Source of the DNA: Aphanomyces cochlioides | Lineage: Eukaryota; Oomycota; Saprolegniomycetes; Saprolegniales; Verrucalvaceae | Direction of reading: 5' to 3' | Length of the DNA stretch: 64,000 bases | NCBI GenBank assembly: GCA_019828595.1 | Contig: JAHQRK010000022.1 | Coordinates: 992,001-1,056,000, forward strand | Shown: positions 1 to 10,627 of the stretch, one piece after another | Layout of the letters: each line of letters opens with the position of its first letter | Position numbering within the stretch: the stretch's first letter is position 1 | Program-made: the position numbers and the translations under genes | Notes under the pieces: model-generated | Told to the model about the DNA's origin: nothing | Seen by the model: the letters and a program-made list of their open reading frames with translations, nothing else | The model's database searches: none

Positions 1-419
1 CTCCTTGATCGGGATGGTACACGAAATCGTCGCTGCGCTGGCGAGGCCAGAGGCCTCTCCACTCGTTGTACGCTCAACGTGGGGAGCGCTGAATAACGTG
101 GAATTCTCTTCGAGGTGGGGTCGCTCTGGAAAGTTGTTCAGAGTCATAGAGATGACGTGAGATTTGCAGCTTTTCTCTCACAAACTTAGGTCAGTTTTCA
201 GCCAATCAATTGATAGTAAAATTATTTTTAGCCAATCATATTGTCCGGGCGATTTCCAGTGAATGCGATTAAGGAGAGACTTTCGCTCTGTCGCTATTTC
301 TTCCAAGCCTCTCCATTGTTAGCCCCACTATGAAGTCGCAAACGTGCTCCATGAGCTGCTATCGTATCTTTCATGCGTTCGGTGAACTGTGCAGGAGTTG
401 AGTTAGATCGACAGTTGCA

Positions 420-1350
420 TCATGCCAAGGATGATTTCGCTGCTCCTAGCGCCAACGCATTGCCTTCGTCGTCGTGGCTGCCCATCCAAGATGCCAGTGG
501 AATATCAAGACGGATGTGCCTGTCGTAGGGGCATGTTCGTAGTCTCCCCCTGATTTCCCCCCCTTCGACCATAGCATGATAGAAGACAGAGATCGGCAGA
601 GTAAAAGATTCACGATGCGTGGTTCCCCCTAGCTCTAGCCACTGACGACAGTAGTAGAAGTAACCATAGCTCAACGACAAGCGGATGACAGAGGACGTGA
701 CAGAGATGTTGAAACCCCCCGTCGGTTTCCACCTCGACAGATTCAGAGGGCAATTGGACAACTCTTTCACCGCAACGATGCTGGCATTGTTTACAAATCA
801 ATGAGCAACGAACACTCACGATCATTGCGATGCTCTTTCGACAGTAACGACCAGCACAGTGCCACGGCTTGCACAGAGGCCAGGAGCAGAGAAAAGCGAT
901 GCATCGAACGATGGAATCTCCAGAGTCGATGCTATGTGTTTCACTGATGTCGATTTGGAATCTAAAACAGCACGCAACTGCTCGCGTCATTCTGGAAAAG
1001 ATCGCGACTGTTCTCGGGCTCCTCGCCATCAACAGCACGTCTTCATGCTATCGTAGCGTCGTCACTAAGAGCGTGGCAACTGCTCTCTACAATTGATGTA
1101 AAGGGGAACGAACTCTACCGTAGTACTCGTCTTTTCTATGAATCCAAAGTGGACGACGTGTATCGGCGTATCTCTGTCTATCGCTCTGCGGGGGATAGAA
1201 TCGGATGAACAATTTCTCCTCTAGAAAAGTGACGTGTCTGTCACTGCAATCAACATACACTGCGACTTTCCCCCCTCGAGAATGGGCAACGGGGGGGGGA
1301 AGAAGGGGGATGTGCAATCCAAGGCTGCTCAAGTAGTCAAGATTGTCCAT
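420..1350 (-). other. unresolved overlapping ORFs, possible decayed or multi-exon gene
   Basis: Three stop-free stretches follow one another on the minus strand (1350-1087, 1038-610, 770-420). The last encodes a peptide of ordinary composition ending in GAAKSSLA. A GTGAGT donor-like site lies near 813, but I could not join the pieces in one reading phase with normal splice sites. No domain is recognised. It could be a multi-exon gene, a decayed gene or chance. Positions 1-419 hold nothing I can name. Confidence 0.2.
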
Positions 1351-1471
1351 ATATCATATTAGCTCGTGGCTCTACATCTGGCTGACAAGTGCTACATTCT
1401 CCTGATGCTAGCGTCTTCCCTTGGACGCTAGAGTGCACGAATGCATATTACGCCCCCAATGCCTCGTTGCC

Positions 1472-1990
1472 CTACGCGATAGTAAGCCTCGAAAGACTGG
1501 ATGAAAGCCATACATATTCGCTGACGTTGAGGCATTCAACAATGCAATTCATGTCATCCACTGTTAAGCAGACCTTGCCTTGGATCGGCAGTGGATCCAA
1601 AATCCCCCGTCGGCCTTGTCTTCGTGTGATTATGACAGCCAAGTCGGGATCGTCGCGGGTGAAATACGTGTGGGAGAAGGTACAGACGGTCGCCTTCCGC
1701 TTGGTCCATTTCTTAAAGCCAAAGTAGTTGAGCTGGCGCTGGAAACTCGAGTACTTTGTCCGTCGAAAGTATTTCGGCAGCACGAGCAGTTTAAACAGCT
1801 CCAGGTTGAGGACTTCAATGGCAGTGCCTTGGGCATTCCATCGAATGATCGAAGGGCATTCACAAGCGAGCATCCGCCTCATTTTAACCAAGAAGGGCGA
1901 TACTTCAGAGCTTTCTTCGCCGTCCTGGAGTTTGCAAGATCCTGCAAGAGTAATCGGACTATACGTTTGACATGGCGGGGACTCAAACAT
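1472..1990 (-). CDS. HSF-type DNA-binding domain protein, copy 1
   Basis: Predicted 172-residue protein whose core is a heat-shock-factor DNA-binding domain (winged helix). The sequence SSFQRQLNYFGFKKW corresponds to the HSF recognition-helix signature, normally FVRQLNxYGFxKV. It is followed by the usual wing region and a CTFSHTYFTRDDP stretch. The open frame extends further upstream to 2251, but I chose the ATG at 1990 because the paralogs at 5956 and 7751 start a similar distance before the domain and the extra N-terminus looks like untranslated sequence. Classical HSFs exceed 300 residues and carry a coiled-coil trimerisation region; none is visible here. Role inferred: sequence-specific DNA binding in the nucleus, targets unknown. 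Confidence 0.8.
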   Translation of the reverse strand: MFESPPCQTYSPITLAGSCKLQDGEESSEVSPFLVKMRRMLACECPSIIRWNAQGTAIEVLNLELFKLLVLPKYFRRTKYSSFQRQLNYFGFKKWTKRKATVCTFSHTYFTRDDPDLAVIITRRQGRRGILDPLPIQGKVCLTVDDMNCIVECLNVSEYVWLSSSLSRLTIA

Positions 1991-2490
1991 TTGCCACGTT
2001 GCGGAGAGATTGTAGAATGCCACCAATGTCCCCGCAACGCTCTGAGCAAGCTCAAATGTATGGTTTTTGCCTCCTCTGAGGCCAGAGCTTGCCTTTGCTC
2101 TGGATCGAAGCGCGAGCAAGATACATATATAACTTGGTTGAGGCTGGGTTGATCCCCCCCCTTGTCGCATGAGAACACACGGGATGGAAGGCCTTGGAGG
2201 GGGAATTGCAACTGCTTGTAGTAGAGCTTCCATGGCATAAATACGAGCCAACGATGGAAATTACAGTATGGAGAGATATCTCATCCCCTTGGCGATGAAA
2301 ATCCAAGTCCCAGTCTGAACAGGTTATTCCAGAGACAAATCTATTCACGTGTCGAATAATTCTCTGCTCGCAATCAATCATGTGGTGAAAGAGACTGAAA
2401 GCTTTCCAACTTCGACTCGCCAGCGCGTCAATTGAACCTTGGGGGATTTTTTCCAGAGTCGAGAATCAGAGAGTGTCAAGAAATGATATC
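1991..2490. other. upstream spacer of HSF copy 1
   Basis: Probable promoter and 5' region of the HSF-type gene at 1472. Open frames here run into that gene or overlap it in other frames. No separate gene is supported. Confidence 0.5.
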
Positions 2491-2730
2491 GACATAATCT
2501 CTGTATTTCCACCACAATTATGGAGACTAAAATATTGAAATGTCAACATGATCTCTGTAATTCGACCACAATTATGGAGACGATGTCGACATTATCTCTG
2601 TAATTCCATCGCGAATATAGAGAATACGACATAAAAATTTCGATGAGATCTCAGTAATTCCACCAAATATTATTTGGTGGAATTATCGTCTCCATAATAT
2701 GGAGACGATATATTGAAATCATGTTTGCAA
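2491..2730. repeat. diverged short tandem repeats with two adjacent palindromes
   Basis: Units of about 45-55 bp beginning near 2491, 2545, 2588 and 2640 share words such as ATCTCTGTAATTC and CCACAATTATGGAGA. Two inverted repeats sit side by side: 2656-2684 (AATTCCACCAAAT arms) and 2687-2707 (CGTCTCCAT arms). AT-rich and non-coding. Confidence 0.7.
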
Positions 2731-3262
2731 ATTTTAAATTGAGGAAGAGATACCGAAGTATTTGATGGACATTATTATGTTAGACTTACTGTCAAATGTT
2801 TGGGTATTTTTGGCGACACCTTTGGTGTTGCTTTCCCAGTGACACAATTTACAAGGCACCCCATCCTTTGAAATTGTTCTCCAAATGCTTTCCACGGTCA
2901 AAAGAAATTGAGACATACAAGACCTATTTATTCATAAAGGTAAGAAATGTGAAGATAATCACGCGACAGAAAGTAAGAGTCCAGACGAGTTGATATCTGG
3001 CGTATGTAGCTGTTTGCTCGCCTGTGCTCGTTTCTCAAGCTGGAGATCTCGATCAGATGCGCTTTCTCTGTGAACATGATCGCGTGTCACTTGGGGAGAG
3101 AGTTGAATGTCGTTACTCATCAAGATTCCCCCTCGACTGGCAAGAAAAATCTCACACAGAGCAACAAATTTTCTCACTGGATTCATGCCGAGTGTCCACA
3201 TAGTCATTTCAAAATGACATCTCCGACACGATCCTGCAAACATTGCTCACATGTTTACCTGC

Positions 3263-3364
3263 CAGCTCATAAAAATGCATCCACATTCATTCCCACGTCT
3301 AACAAGAGACAATCAGCTCATAAAAATGCATCCACATTCATTGCCACGTTTAACAAGAGACAAT
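3263..3364 (+). repeat. 51-bp tandem duplication
   Basis: Two copies, 3263-3313 and 3314-3364, with only a couple of differences. The unit is 17 codons, and a forward open frame (3070-3411) reads through both copies as AHKNASTFI.T.NKRQS repeats. The frame itself resembles nothing I know and may be chance. Confidence 0.75.
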
Positions 3365-3514
3365 CAGACCAGAAGTTATCCCCCTCAAGGCCTCGAACAG
3401 ATTATTTTTGAAGTCAACTAAGAGGTAAAAGGGTGCAAGCTCTGAAAATACTTGCAGCTCCTCGACTGTCTAGATTTATCACCTATTTAAATGCCTTTGG
3501 GACTTGTAGTACTA

Positions 3515-3969
3515 CCGTATTTCCTGTAAGGTTGTCACCACTATTTTTTCCCATTGAGTTGTCACTACTGATATAATTATTTAAATGATTCATACAAATT
3601 TATAGTATACATTTATAATACAATCTGATGAAATTTTTCGGAGTTCCCCTTGAGTTGTCACCAGTCAGATCTTATTGGAAGAAATGCAATGGCTCAATTT
3701 GATACCAGGGCCATAAATTTGTCGTGTTCATGCGTTGCAGTCGGCAAACCTGGACCCAAATGAGCGTTGCAGGTTTTCATTCTCCCAAACTGGAGTCAGC
3801 CACTCGTAAAGTCGACATACGACTGCGAAGTGTTCATGATAATAATATGATTGGTAAATAAGTATAATTTTTACCCAATCAAATGTACCTCGTTTTGATA
3901 TCTGATTTCCTTTGGACTTGTCACCATTTTCGAAAATCATTCGTGGTGACAACCTTACGGGAAATACGG
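3515..3969. mobile_element. MITE with TA target duplication
   Basis: 455-bp non-coding element bounded by inverted repeats of about 28 bp. The left end starts CCGTATTTCCTGTAAGG and the right end is its complement with one change. Both ends are flanked by TA, as in Tc1/mariner-type elements. The word TTGTCACC recurs inside. A 74-codon minus-strand frame (3728-3952) shows no similarity I recognise. It is probably non-autonomous. Confidence 0.8.
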
Positions 3970-5955
3970 TAGTTCCTCGTTTATTCTCATTAATTTGAAT
4001 TTTTACCAGTAACTAATACAAATTTCCAGTTGAATTATTTTGATGTAACCAATGAGATTGCGTTATAAATTATTTTGGCCAATCATCTACCGTTAATATT
4101 GAAATCATGTATTATCGCGGTTATGCCGTAACCACAACGCAATTCACATTGCAGGACAACCCGTGGATTCACCTCTGCACTGAGTGCTTGGATCACAGCA
4201 TCTCATGGTCCAAGGAGTACTTTTACATAAGAAATCATTAAATTCAAGTATATCGTTCAGATATCTCCGTCGTTTGCCAATTTCGCATTGTATAGGAAAC
4301 GCTGAGAGGCAGGAGATGTGTAAATTAGCGCTAACTCGTAGATTGGTTATCTCTCTACATTCAAAACAGCGCATAGTAATATTCATCCCCCGTTGGTAGA
4401 CAAGCAATGCTGGGTATCGGATTGCGTGCTCTTGATGCCAATAAAAATGGAAGGATTTCTACCCAGAGCCAAATGCATTTTGGAAGCAATGGAGGATTCC
4501 ATCGATTGTTGTCCACGACGTCAATATATGCTTTATTAAACGTCGAAGCAGTCCCCAAGCATCTTAACTCGGGACTAGATTATTAAGCTCATACAAGGCA
4601 ACTCGAGTCTTTCAGGTAACTTCTTGATGATGGTGGTCAAGGTTTGTTGGCCTTCGAATTTTGATATTTACCTCGCTGGATTCTAAACCACTTGAACCAG
4701 CTTGGAGCTACCTCTGCAGCTCCACGCCAGTTTTGTACGAGTGCTTTCCTATCAACGGGATGAATCAAATACGATAGTTGCAGTATTTATCCACTCGACA
4801 TAAAAACGACGTTAAATAACTCAGCTGCGCCGTTCCATGTCGTCCCCTGCCAAGTCCAACACTGGTGGAAACAAACCATACTTTTGTGCAGTCAATTAAT
4901 TTTGACTTGTCCACAGGTGTTCAATTAAACGATGACATCAAAACGGATGGATCTGGGTAAAGTTTTTCGCAGGGAATTGTGAATCATATGCAGCTATCAA
5001 GCCATCAAGGTGGAAATGAAATTCTCTGTTATGCCATTGAATGGCGCGAATAAAATTGAGTCTATTTTTTTGCAACCTCGGTCTATTCGTTTAATGTGTA
5101 GCCCTAGAAGAATGAGCGAAGCAGGATAGATCAAAGAGAAAACAAACCCCGGTTGAGCAAACTTGAGAGCGAGAAATGAATCGCACAGGGCTAAATTTGT
5201 AAACTTGTTAAGCCCAAGGCTGGAAAAATAAAAGAAATTCGAGCAATCCCAGCGAAATCGAAGCATCTCTCTACCATGAAAATGTCCCCCAAATTGCCAT
5301 ATTGGGTGCAATTTGGACCTTGGTACAATCCCTATTTATCTACATGGGGTCAACGCAGATTATTTTAGAAGGTAGGAATATACGACTGATTAGTCCACTC
5401 GTAAACAAGTCAATTCACGCTGAGATTCCTCTCGGACCACTTTGTAAATAACGACGGGGATAAGCTCACTGGCGTGCTCAGGCCAGAGATATAAAATCTC
5501 TTTCCGGTGGATTCATCCGCTGCGGTAATGCGCAATCAAGCCGTTCCCGAGAAAAATATGTCATATGATACTTAAATTGCACTTACAACTTTCATCTGGT
5601 CAGCATACATACACAGAGTAGCACTCTCAGTTTGGATAAAGATCTGAGCGGAAGCTTCTTCTCTACCCACTTGAATATACCAGTAGAAGCACGCTGGTCA
5701 TTTTATCGGAATTACAGAGACTATCTCGTTAAATCAAATATAATTGACTTCGATTATGTTGTGAATTGATTCGAAAATTCTATTTATAGAAAATTGAATC
5801 CGTTTCGACTGCCTATGACATGTTGACAGCAAACAGAAAAATCGAACGACCGTTTTGAGGCAGATGCGATTGACCCCTTCCAAGCGATCAAACGCAATGC
5901 TCGTGCTGGTTTTTGTGAAGCGATAAATGACGAATAAATTAGAAAATAATAGACG
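3970..5955. other. gene-poor spacer
   Basis: AT-rich sequence between the MITE and the second HSF-type gene. Minus-strand open frames at 4144-4407 (87 codons) and 4997-5311 (104 codons) have no recognisable domain or paralog in the window, so I do not call them genes. Confidence 0.4.
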
Positions 5956-6465
5956 CTAGCACTCAAACCAAATTCCAGACGTTGACGACAGTAGCGGAAG
6001 ATGATGCTCGAGCTCGTCAAAATCCAAAAGCAGGTCGAATTGACTCACCGCTTCCGTTGGTAGCGATTTGGGCGATGGTATGCTTCGCTTTCGCAGAATT
6101 AAAGCGGCTAACTTGGGCTCATCGCGGAGAAAGCATGCGTTGGAGAATGTGCACACTTTGGCTCGTCGTTTCGTCCATTTCTTGAAGCCAAAGTAGTTTA
6201 ATTGACGCTGGAAGCTCGAGTACTTGGTCTGTTTGAAATACTTGGGCAAGACGATGTGCATAAATCGCGCCATGTCGACAATCTCGAACGCAGTGCCAGT
6301 GGGTGTCCATCGGATGATTTCGCAGCTTTCATACGTGAGCATGGTGCGTAGTGTGACCAAAAACGGTGCAATCATTGGGCTGGCGAGCTTTTGTACAGGG
6401 CGAGGAGACCATGGCTCATCGACGGACGTACACGGTGATGCAGGGCAGTCAATCAAACTTAGCAT
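5956..6465 (-). CDS. HSF-type DNA-binding domain protein, copy 2
   Basis: Predicted 169-residue paralog of the gene at 1472. It shares the SSFQRQLNYFGFKKWTKR block, the preceding LPKYFKQTKY helix and the following CTFSNACFLRDEP segment. After the domain comes a short acidic/hydrophobic tail (DFDELEHHLPLLSS) like the tails of the other two copies. The frame continues upstream to 6732, but the ATG at 6465 gives the length shared with the paralogs. No heptad coiled coil is visible. It probably binds DNA as a stand-alone winged-helix domain. Confidence 0.8.
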   Translation of the reverse strand: MLSLIDCPASPCTSVDEPWSPRPVQKLASPMIAPFLVTLRTMLTYESCEIIRWTPTGTAFEIVDMARFMHIVLPKYFKQTKYSSFQRQLNYFGFKKWTKRRAKVCTFSNACFLRDEPKLAALILRKRSIPSPKSLPTEAVSQFDLLLDFDELEHHLPLLSSTSGIWFEC

Positions 6466-7124
6466 GGTAAATGTGTACGTGGTGGCAAAATGCAAAATGA
6501 ATACCAACGATAATTGTTGACTCAGAAAAAATGCAGCGAATGAAAAATAGAGGCGATTAAACGGTTGCGACTCTTGGAATTGCGCAAGAATCACATAGAT
6601 TCTGAAAGGATTCTGGACTTCGTGAGCCAAACAAACACGTTGTGAGGACGTGATATCTGTGGCGATGACCGCTTCAAGATCCCACGGTAGTAAAAATAGA
6701 AACTTGAAGAAGCTGACTCCTGGTTCCCACAATTACGAAGAGTCTTCGAATTAATTTAAAATACAGTAATGGCGTAAGAAGACAAGAGCGTACTATCACG
6801 CGTGTTGCAAGTATTTCTCTGCTCGAGATTACTCACGATAGCATCTATGCATCCGCTCCACTCTATTTACACAACAATGCACAGGCCAGCTCCGTCTCCC
6901 TCCGACAAATATATCTTCAAAAGATTGCACAAGAGCGAAAATGTATCTGACATATGGGAGATTTGAAAATCGAGAATGGATGATTTATTGAGACTATCTC
7001 CATTTATTCGAGTCAAATGCGACCGAGTCTTCATAAATGACAATATATATTATCCCTGACGTCTTCCTACAGCCAGAGGAGATCAATACTGTTAGGTTTA
7101 CATGGCTGCCATAAATAACAAAGT
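6466..7124. other. spacer upstream of HSF copy 2
   Basis: No gene supported. Probable promoter region of the minus-strand gene ending at 6465. Confidence 0.4.
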
Positions 7125-7179
7125 CAACTTAATCCCTCTTTCATCTTTTGACTCAAAGGATGAAAGAGGGATTAAGTTG
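7125..7179. repeat. 25-bp inverted repeat (hairpin)
   Basis: Arms 7125-7149 and 7155-7179 (CAACTTAATCCCTCTTTCAT and complement) separated by GACTC; one mismatch. It lies in a spacer between two HSF-type genes. No T-run or other feature makes it a recognisable terminator. Confidence 0.85.
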
Positions 7180-7750
7180 ATTTTGATATCGTCCAAAAAA
7201 ACGAGAACTCCACCAGCCGATACAGGAGAAATCGAGCCTAATTCTTTTATATCACCTGTTTTTTTCGGTTGTCCTTGAACCAAGACCAGACTAGGTACTC
7301 CATGCTGACTACAACCTTTCAGACTTGGAATGCCCGAGAACAAACCGTTCCTCGCTCGCCACACGACGAGTAGTCTGATTGTCCGCTCATACTGTACTCA
7401 TTCCTTGAATTTACAATATCAATATGGAAGTACCTCTGTAAAGAAATAATACATCAACAACATTTTATTGAGTAAACAAGACTAGCCCCGACATGAAAAA
7501 CAACGATCTTTGCGCGGCCGACTGGCTTGGAACAATTCTAGGGGATATAAACACACAAGCTAGCATTGCATATTATTGATATGCTTTCATACGCAACCAA
7601 GTGATAGTTATCATGATAAATCAAACACTTGGAATTAATGCATAACTAAATATCCTCATTTTTTATATTTATACTGTGAACATGAATAATTATTAAATAC
7701 TGGAAGTTCATCACGAACGTCAAGTGAACAATCCATGTTAAATAATGCAT

Positions 7751-8281
7751 TTACAATTCCAAAACAATCATGTTGTTTCCTCCATTGCCCTCGTTGGCTG
7801 TGAGGCGATCGTATTGTATCAGCCATTCCAAGTCTTCTTTGGACAGGATATCAACGTCCTCGTCAGGGAGGCCAGACTTGGTCATTGGCGTCAGAGCTCG
7901 GAGGGGACTCGACGAACTGGAATTGGTATCACGCCTTGACCGTTTTCGAGTGATGCAAGCGCTCAGCATCGGTTCTTGTCTTGTGAAATACGAGTTGGAG
8001 AACGTGCAGACGTCGACGTGCGACTTGGTCCATTTTTTGAAATGAAAGTAGTTGAGCTGGCGCTGGAAGCTGGCGTACTTGTTGTGTTTAAAGTACTTGT
8101 GCAAGACTTCTCGCTCGAGGTTGTCCATGTCGAGGATTTCAAACGCCAAGCCATCCTCTTTCCATCGAATGATATCGGGGCTCTCCGTGTCGAGTAATTG
8201 GCGCAATGTACGCAAGAATGGGGCGATCTCTTGCATCGACATGTCGTCGTCTGAAAATGTCGAATAATCGGTCGGCTGCAT
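7751..8281 (-). CDS. HSF-type DNA-binding domain protein, copy 3
   Basis: Predicted 176-residue protein with an HSF DNA-binding domain at about residues 18-112. ASFQRQLNYFHFKKW is the recognition-helix block, with glycine replaced by histidine relative to copies 1 and 2. After the wing comes a basic, serine-rich stretch (ITRKRSRRDTNSSSSS), a plausible nuclear-localisation signal, then an acidic tail. The ATG at 8281 is well placed, 15-20 residues before the domain. It is the most diverged of the three. All three are minus-strand and intronless, consistent with tandem duplication. Too short for a full HSF. Confidence 0.82.
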   Translation of the reverse strand: MQPTDYSTFSDDDMSMQEIAPFLRTLRQLLDTESPDIIRWKEDGLAFEILDMDNLEREVLHKYFKHNKYASFQRQLNYFHFKKWTKSHVDVCTFSNSYFTRQEPMLSACITRKRSRRDTNSSSSSPLRALTPMTKSGLPDEDVDILSKEDLEWLIQYDRLTANEGNGGNNMIVLEL

Positions 8282-9169
8282 CGGTGGCGCGGGCTCAACA
8301 AATTGAAAAGTGAGCTAAAAATGCATTCGTGCAATCTATTTTTTATAGTCGAACGAGTTGGACAGACGACAGAGTCTGTATCAAGTGGCGCCAGCTCATT
8401 GAGAGTGGTCTTTACTGAGACTTTCGAAGCTGGTCATCGATTTTCTTAAACTTTGAAGCGGAAAGTTCGATCCACTGCATCCATTTGGTGAGCCTCCACG
8501 ACCGACCTCTTGGATACAATCGACGTTTCTGCTTGAAGCATAAAGTTTTTCAACAATGAAGACTACAACACCCACAAAGTCGTAATGCACCGCACGTCGA
8601 CGTTTGAATGTCACACATTTTCGCCGCCGGAACGGGACTCAGCTTGAACTTTTGGCTTTCTTTTGGATGTCTACTGTACTTAAAAGGCCAAGAAGGGCTC
8701 GCGTCGATCTTGCACCAAAGATCTATTGGTAGCAGCTGGGAAGCCAATGCGTCTCAATGAAATCCATTCGCAAATCTTTATTGAGATTATTTAACGAGAT
8801 GGTCAGCGAAAAAATACAAATATCTATTTCAGCTATAAATAAATCTTTTTTATATCCTCTCTGTCGAGTCTCAAATAATTCGTCTCTATTTACAGTAACT
8901 GTAGACTAAAAATGTCTGTCGGTGCCCTTCCCTGCAGTCAGTTTTATTCTCACGTTTTGCGACCTCTCGCAGGAACGCAGGTTTTTTGCCGTGGTAATGG
9001 CAGGATGTTGTGTAAAAACACTTGGAATAGATTCGGTATGATACTGTGCAAAAACTGGGGAAGCCACAGGGAAAACGATTTGAATGGCGATTGGTCATCT
9101 TGCGTTATAAGGAGAGTGGTTCAAAGATCCGCCGAGTGTGTCGACAGTGGATCAGCTCTCCGATTCGAA
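8282..9169. other. spacer without supported gene
   Basis: Open frames of 65-104 codons occur on both strands (for example 8912-9226) but show no domains or conserved composition. Nothing else recognised. Confidence 0.4.
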
Positions 9170-9306
9170 AAATTTCGCCGTTCATTTGCGCAGAGGTATC
9201 AACGACAGGCAGGCAGCAGTACATAGGAGTTACAAGTTGTAACTCCTATGTACTGCTGCCTGCCTGCCTGTCGTTGATACCTCTGCGCAAATGAACGGCG
9301 AAATTT
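9170..9306. repeat. long near-perfect palindrome
   Basis: Arms of about 66-70 bp meet at about 9237 with almost no loop. AAATTTCGCCG at 9170 is mirrored by CGGCGAAATTT ending at 9306. The only clear difference is one extra GCCT/CCTG unit in the right arm. Such a structure can extrude as a cruciform and is often a product of template switching. Confidence 0.9.
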
Positions 9307-9408
9307 CTATGTGCTCATCAAGGGTTGGACTTGATAGCTGCAGCATGGGAGGGGAATGCATCGTTTATGTTGCTGAACGTCAAATTCAAGACAAGGGGAA
9401 AGAGTCTC

Positions 9409-9458
9409 TTTTTTGTCTCCTTTTTCATCTCCTTTTTGTCTCCTTTTTGTCTCCTTTT
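9409..9458. repeat. TTTTTGTCTCC short tandem repeat
   Basis: About four units of an 11-12 bp pyrimidine-rich motif, one reading TTTTTCATCTCC. Confidence 0.8.
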
Positions 9459-10627
9459 ATTCAAACAGCATTTGATCGAGATGGGATTGAGGGCTCTGTG
9501 AAGATTGAAATTTCCATTCAGAGCTGCACCCATATACTACGTAGTATAGTGCATCCAGCAAGGAGAGACCATTATTAATAGTCGCATTTCGATGTCGACA
9601 GGCATATCAGTTTTAAAATGCAGTTGCCAGCCTCTTCAAAGTAGACTTATGCTCGTCTCCACGCCACGGAAACAATGGAGAGGTCATGGGCTGTTGTGCA
9701 ATTTTGGAGAGGGCATTATGAGATGCTTTTTGATGTGAAGCCGAGGGAAGTTCAAACTTCCCAATGTCCAGGACTGGAAAGCGCAGTTTCCCAAGAATGG
9801 TCGAGAAATCTTACGTTGTCGTTGACAGCTCAAGTTTGTGTGGAATTGTAAAGTGATGTTGGTGATAAATTCTATAAATTTTGACAGGTTCACCCAGCCC
9901 CATAGCTTATCACTAACTCGCTTACCATGAGCTTTTTGTCGATTGACGACGGTCTAGATGACAAGTAAGCTCTAGAAATATCGATTCCTGTGAGACGTAT
10001 TTGTGCTCGAGAGTCATACCCCATAGCAATGTTGATCAAGGAGTAATATTAATCAAATCGTAAAATATTAATGCTGACAGTTATCATTTGTGTATTATCC
10101 CTGTGTTTACAAATAAGTATATATTGATTCATACAGTATATAAATTTAAACAGTGAACATTATAGAATGTCCATCTTGGATATTGACACATCTCCAGACC
10201 ACACAGCGACGATGACGTTGAACTGACGATTCCATGGAGAAGGGCTTCAACGCGAGTGAGTTCTCGTGTCCGTTGGGTGTCCTACAGTGTATATGCCGTA
10301 GGAAATGCAATTTCCAAGCCGCACGGTGATCAAAGACGGAGTTGGTGAATACAAGCTACGTTTGCATCGTCAAGGTCCTGCGAATTTCCCTCACGCACGT
10401 CTAGGGCCATCTTTCTCCCTCTTCATCACATCTCTCCAGCGAAACAATCCATGAAAGCTTGTTTCAGTGGGACGTCCAGCTATTTTCCAGACGAGATTTT
10501 GCTCATCTGGACTGCTGATCAAGCAAGATCTTTCACGGAGGAGACTTTTGGCGGTCGAGATCTCATTTCCAAGGGTGAGGACAATCGCATTCTCCAATTT
10601 CATCCTCGTAGAGAAGATCTTTCGGCC
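9459..10627. other. spacer without supported gene
   Basis: No convincing coding frame. The segment 10391-10627 just before the MFS pseudogene probably contains its former promoter and 5' region. Confidence 0.4.

Noticed and set aside
4144..4407. Cysteine-containing 87-codon minus-strand ORF
   Set aside because: No signal peptide, family resemblance or repeat support; probably chance.
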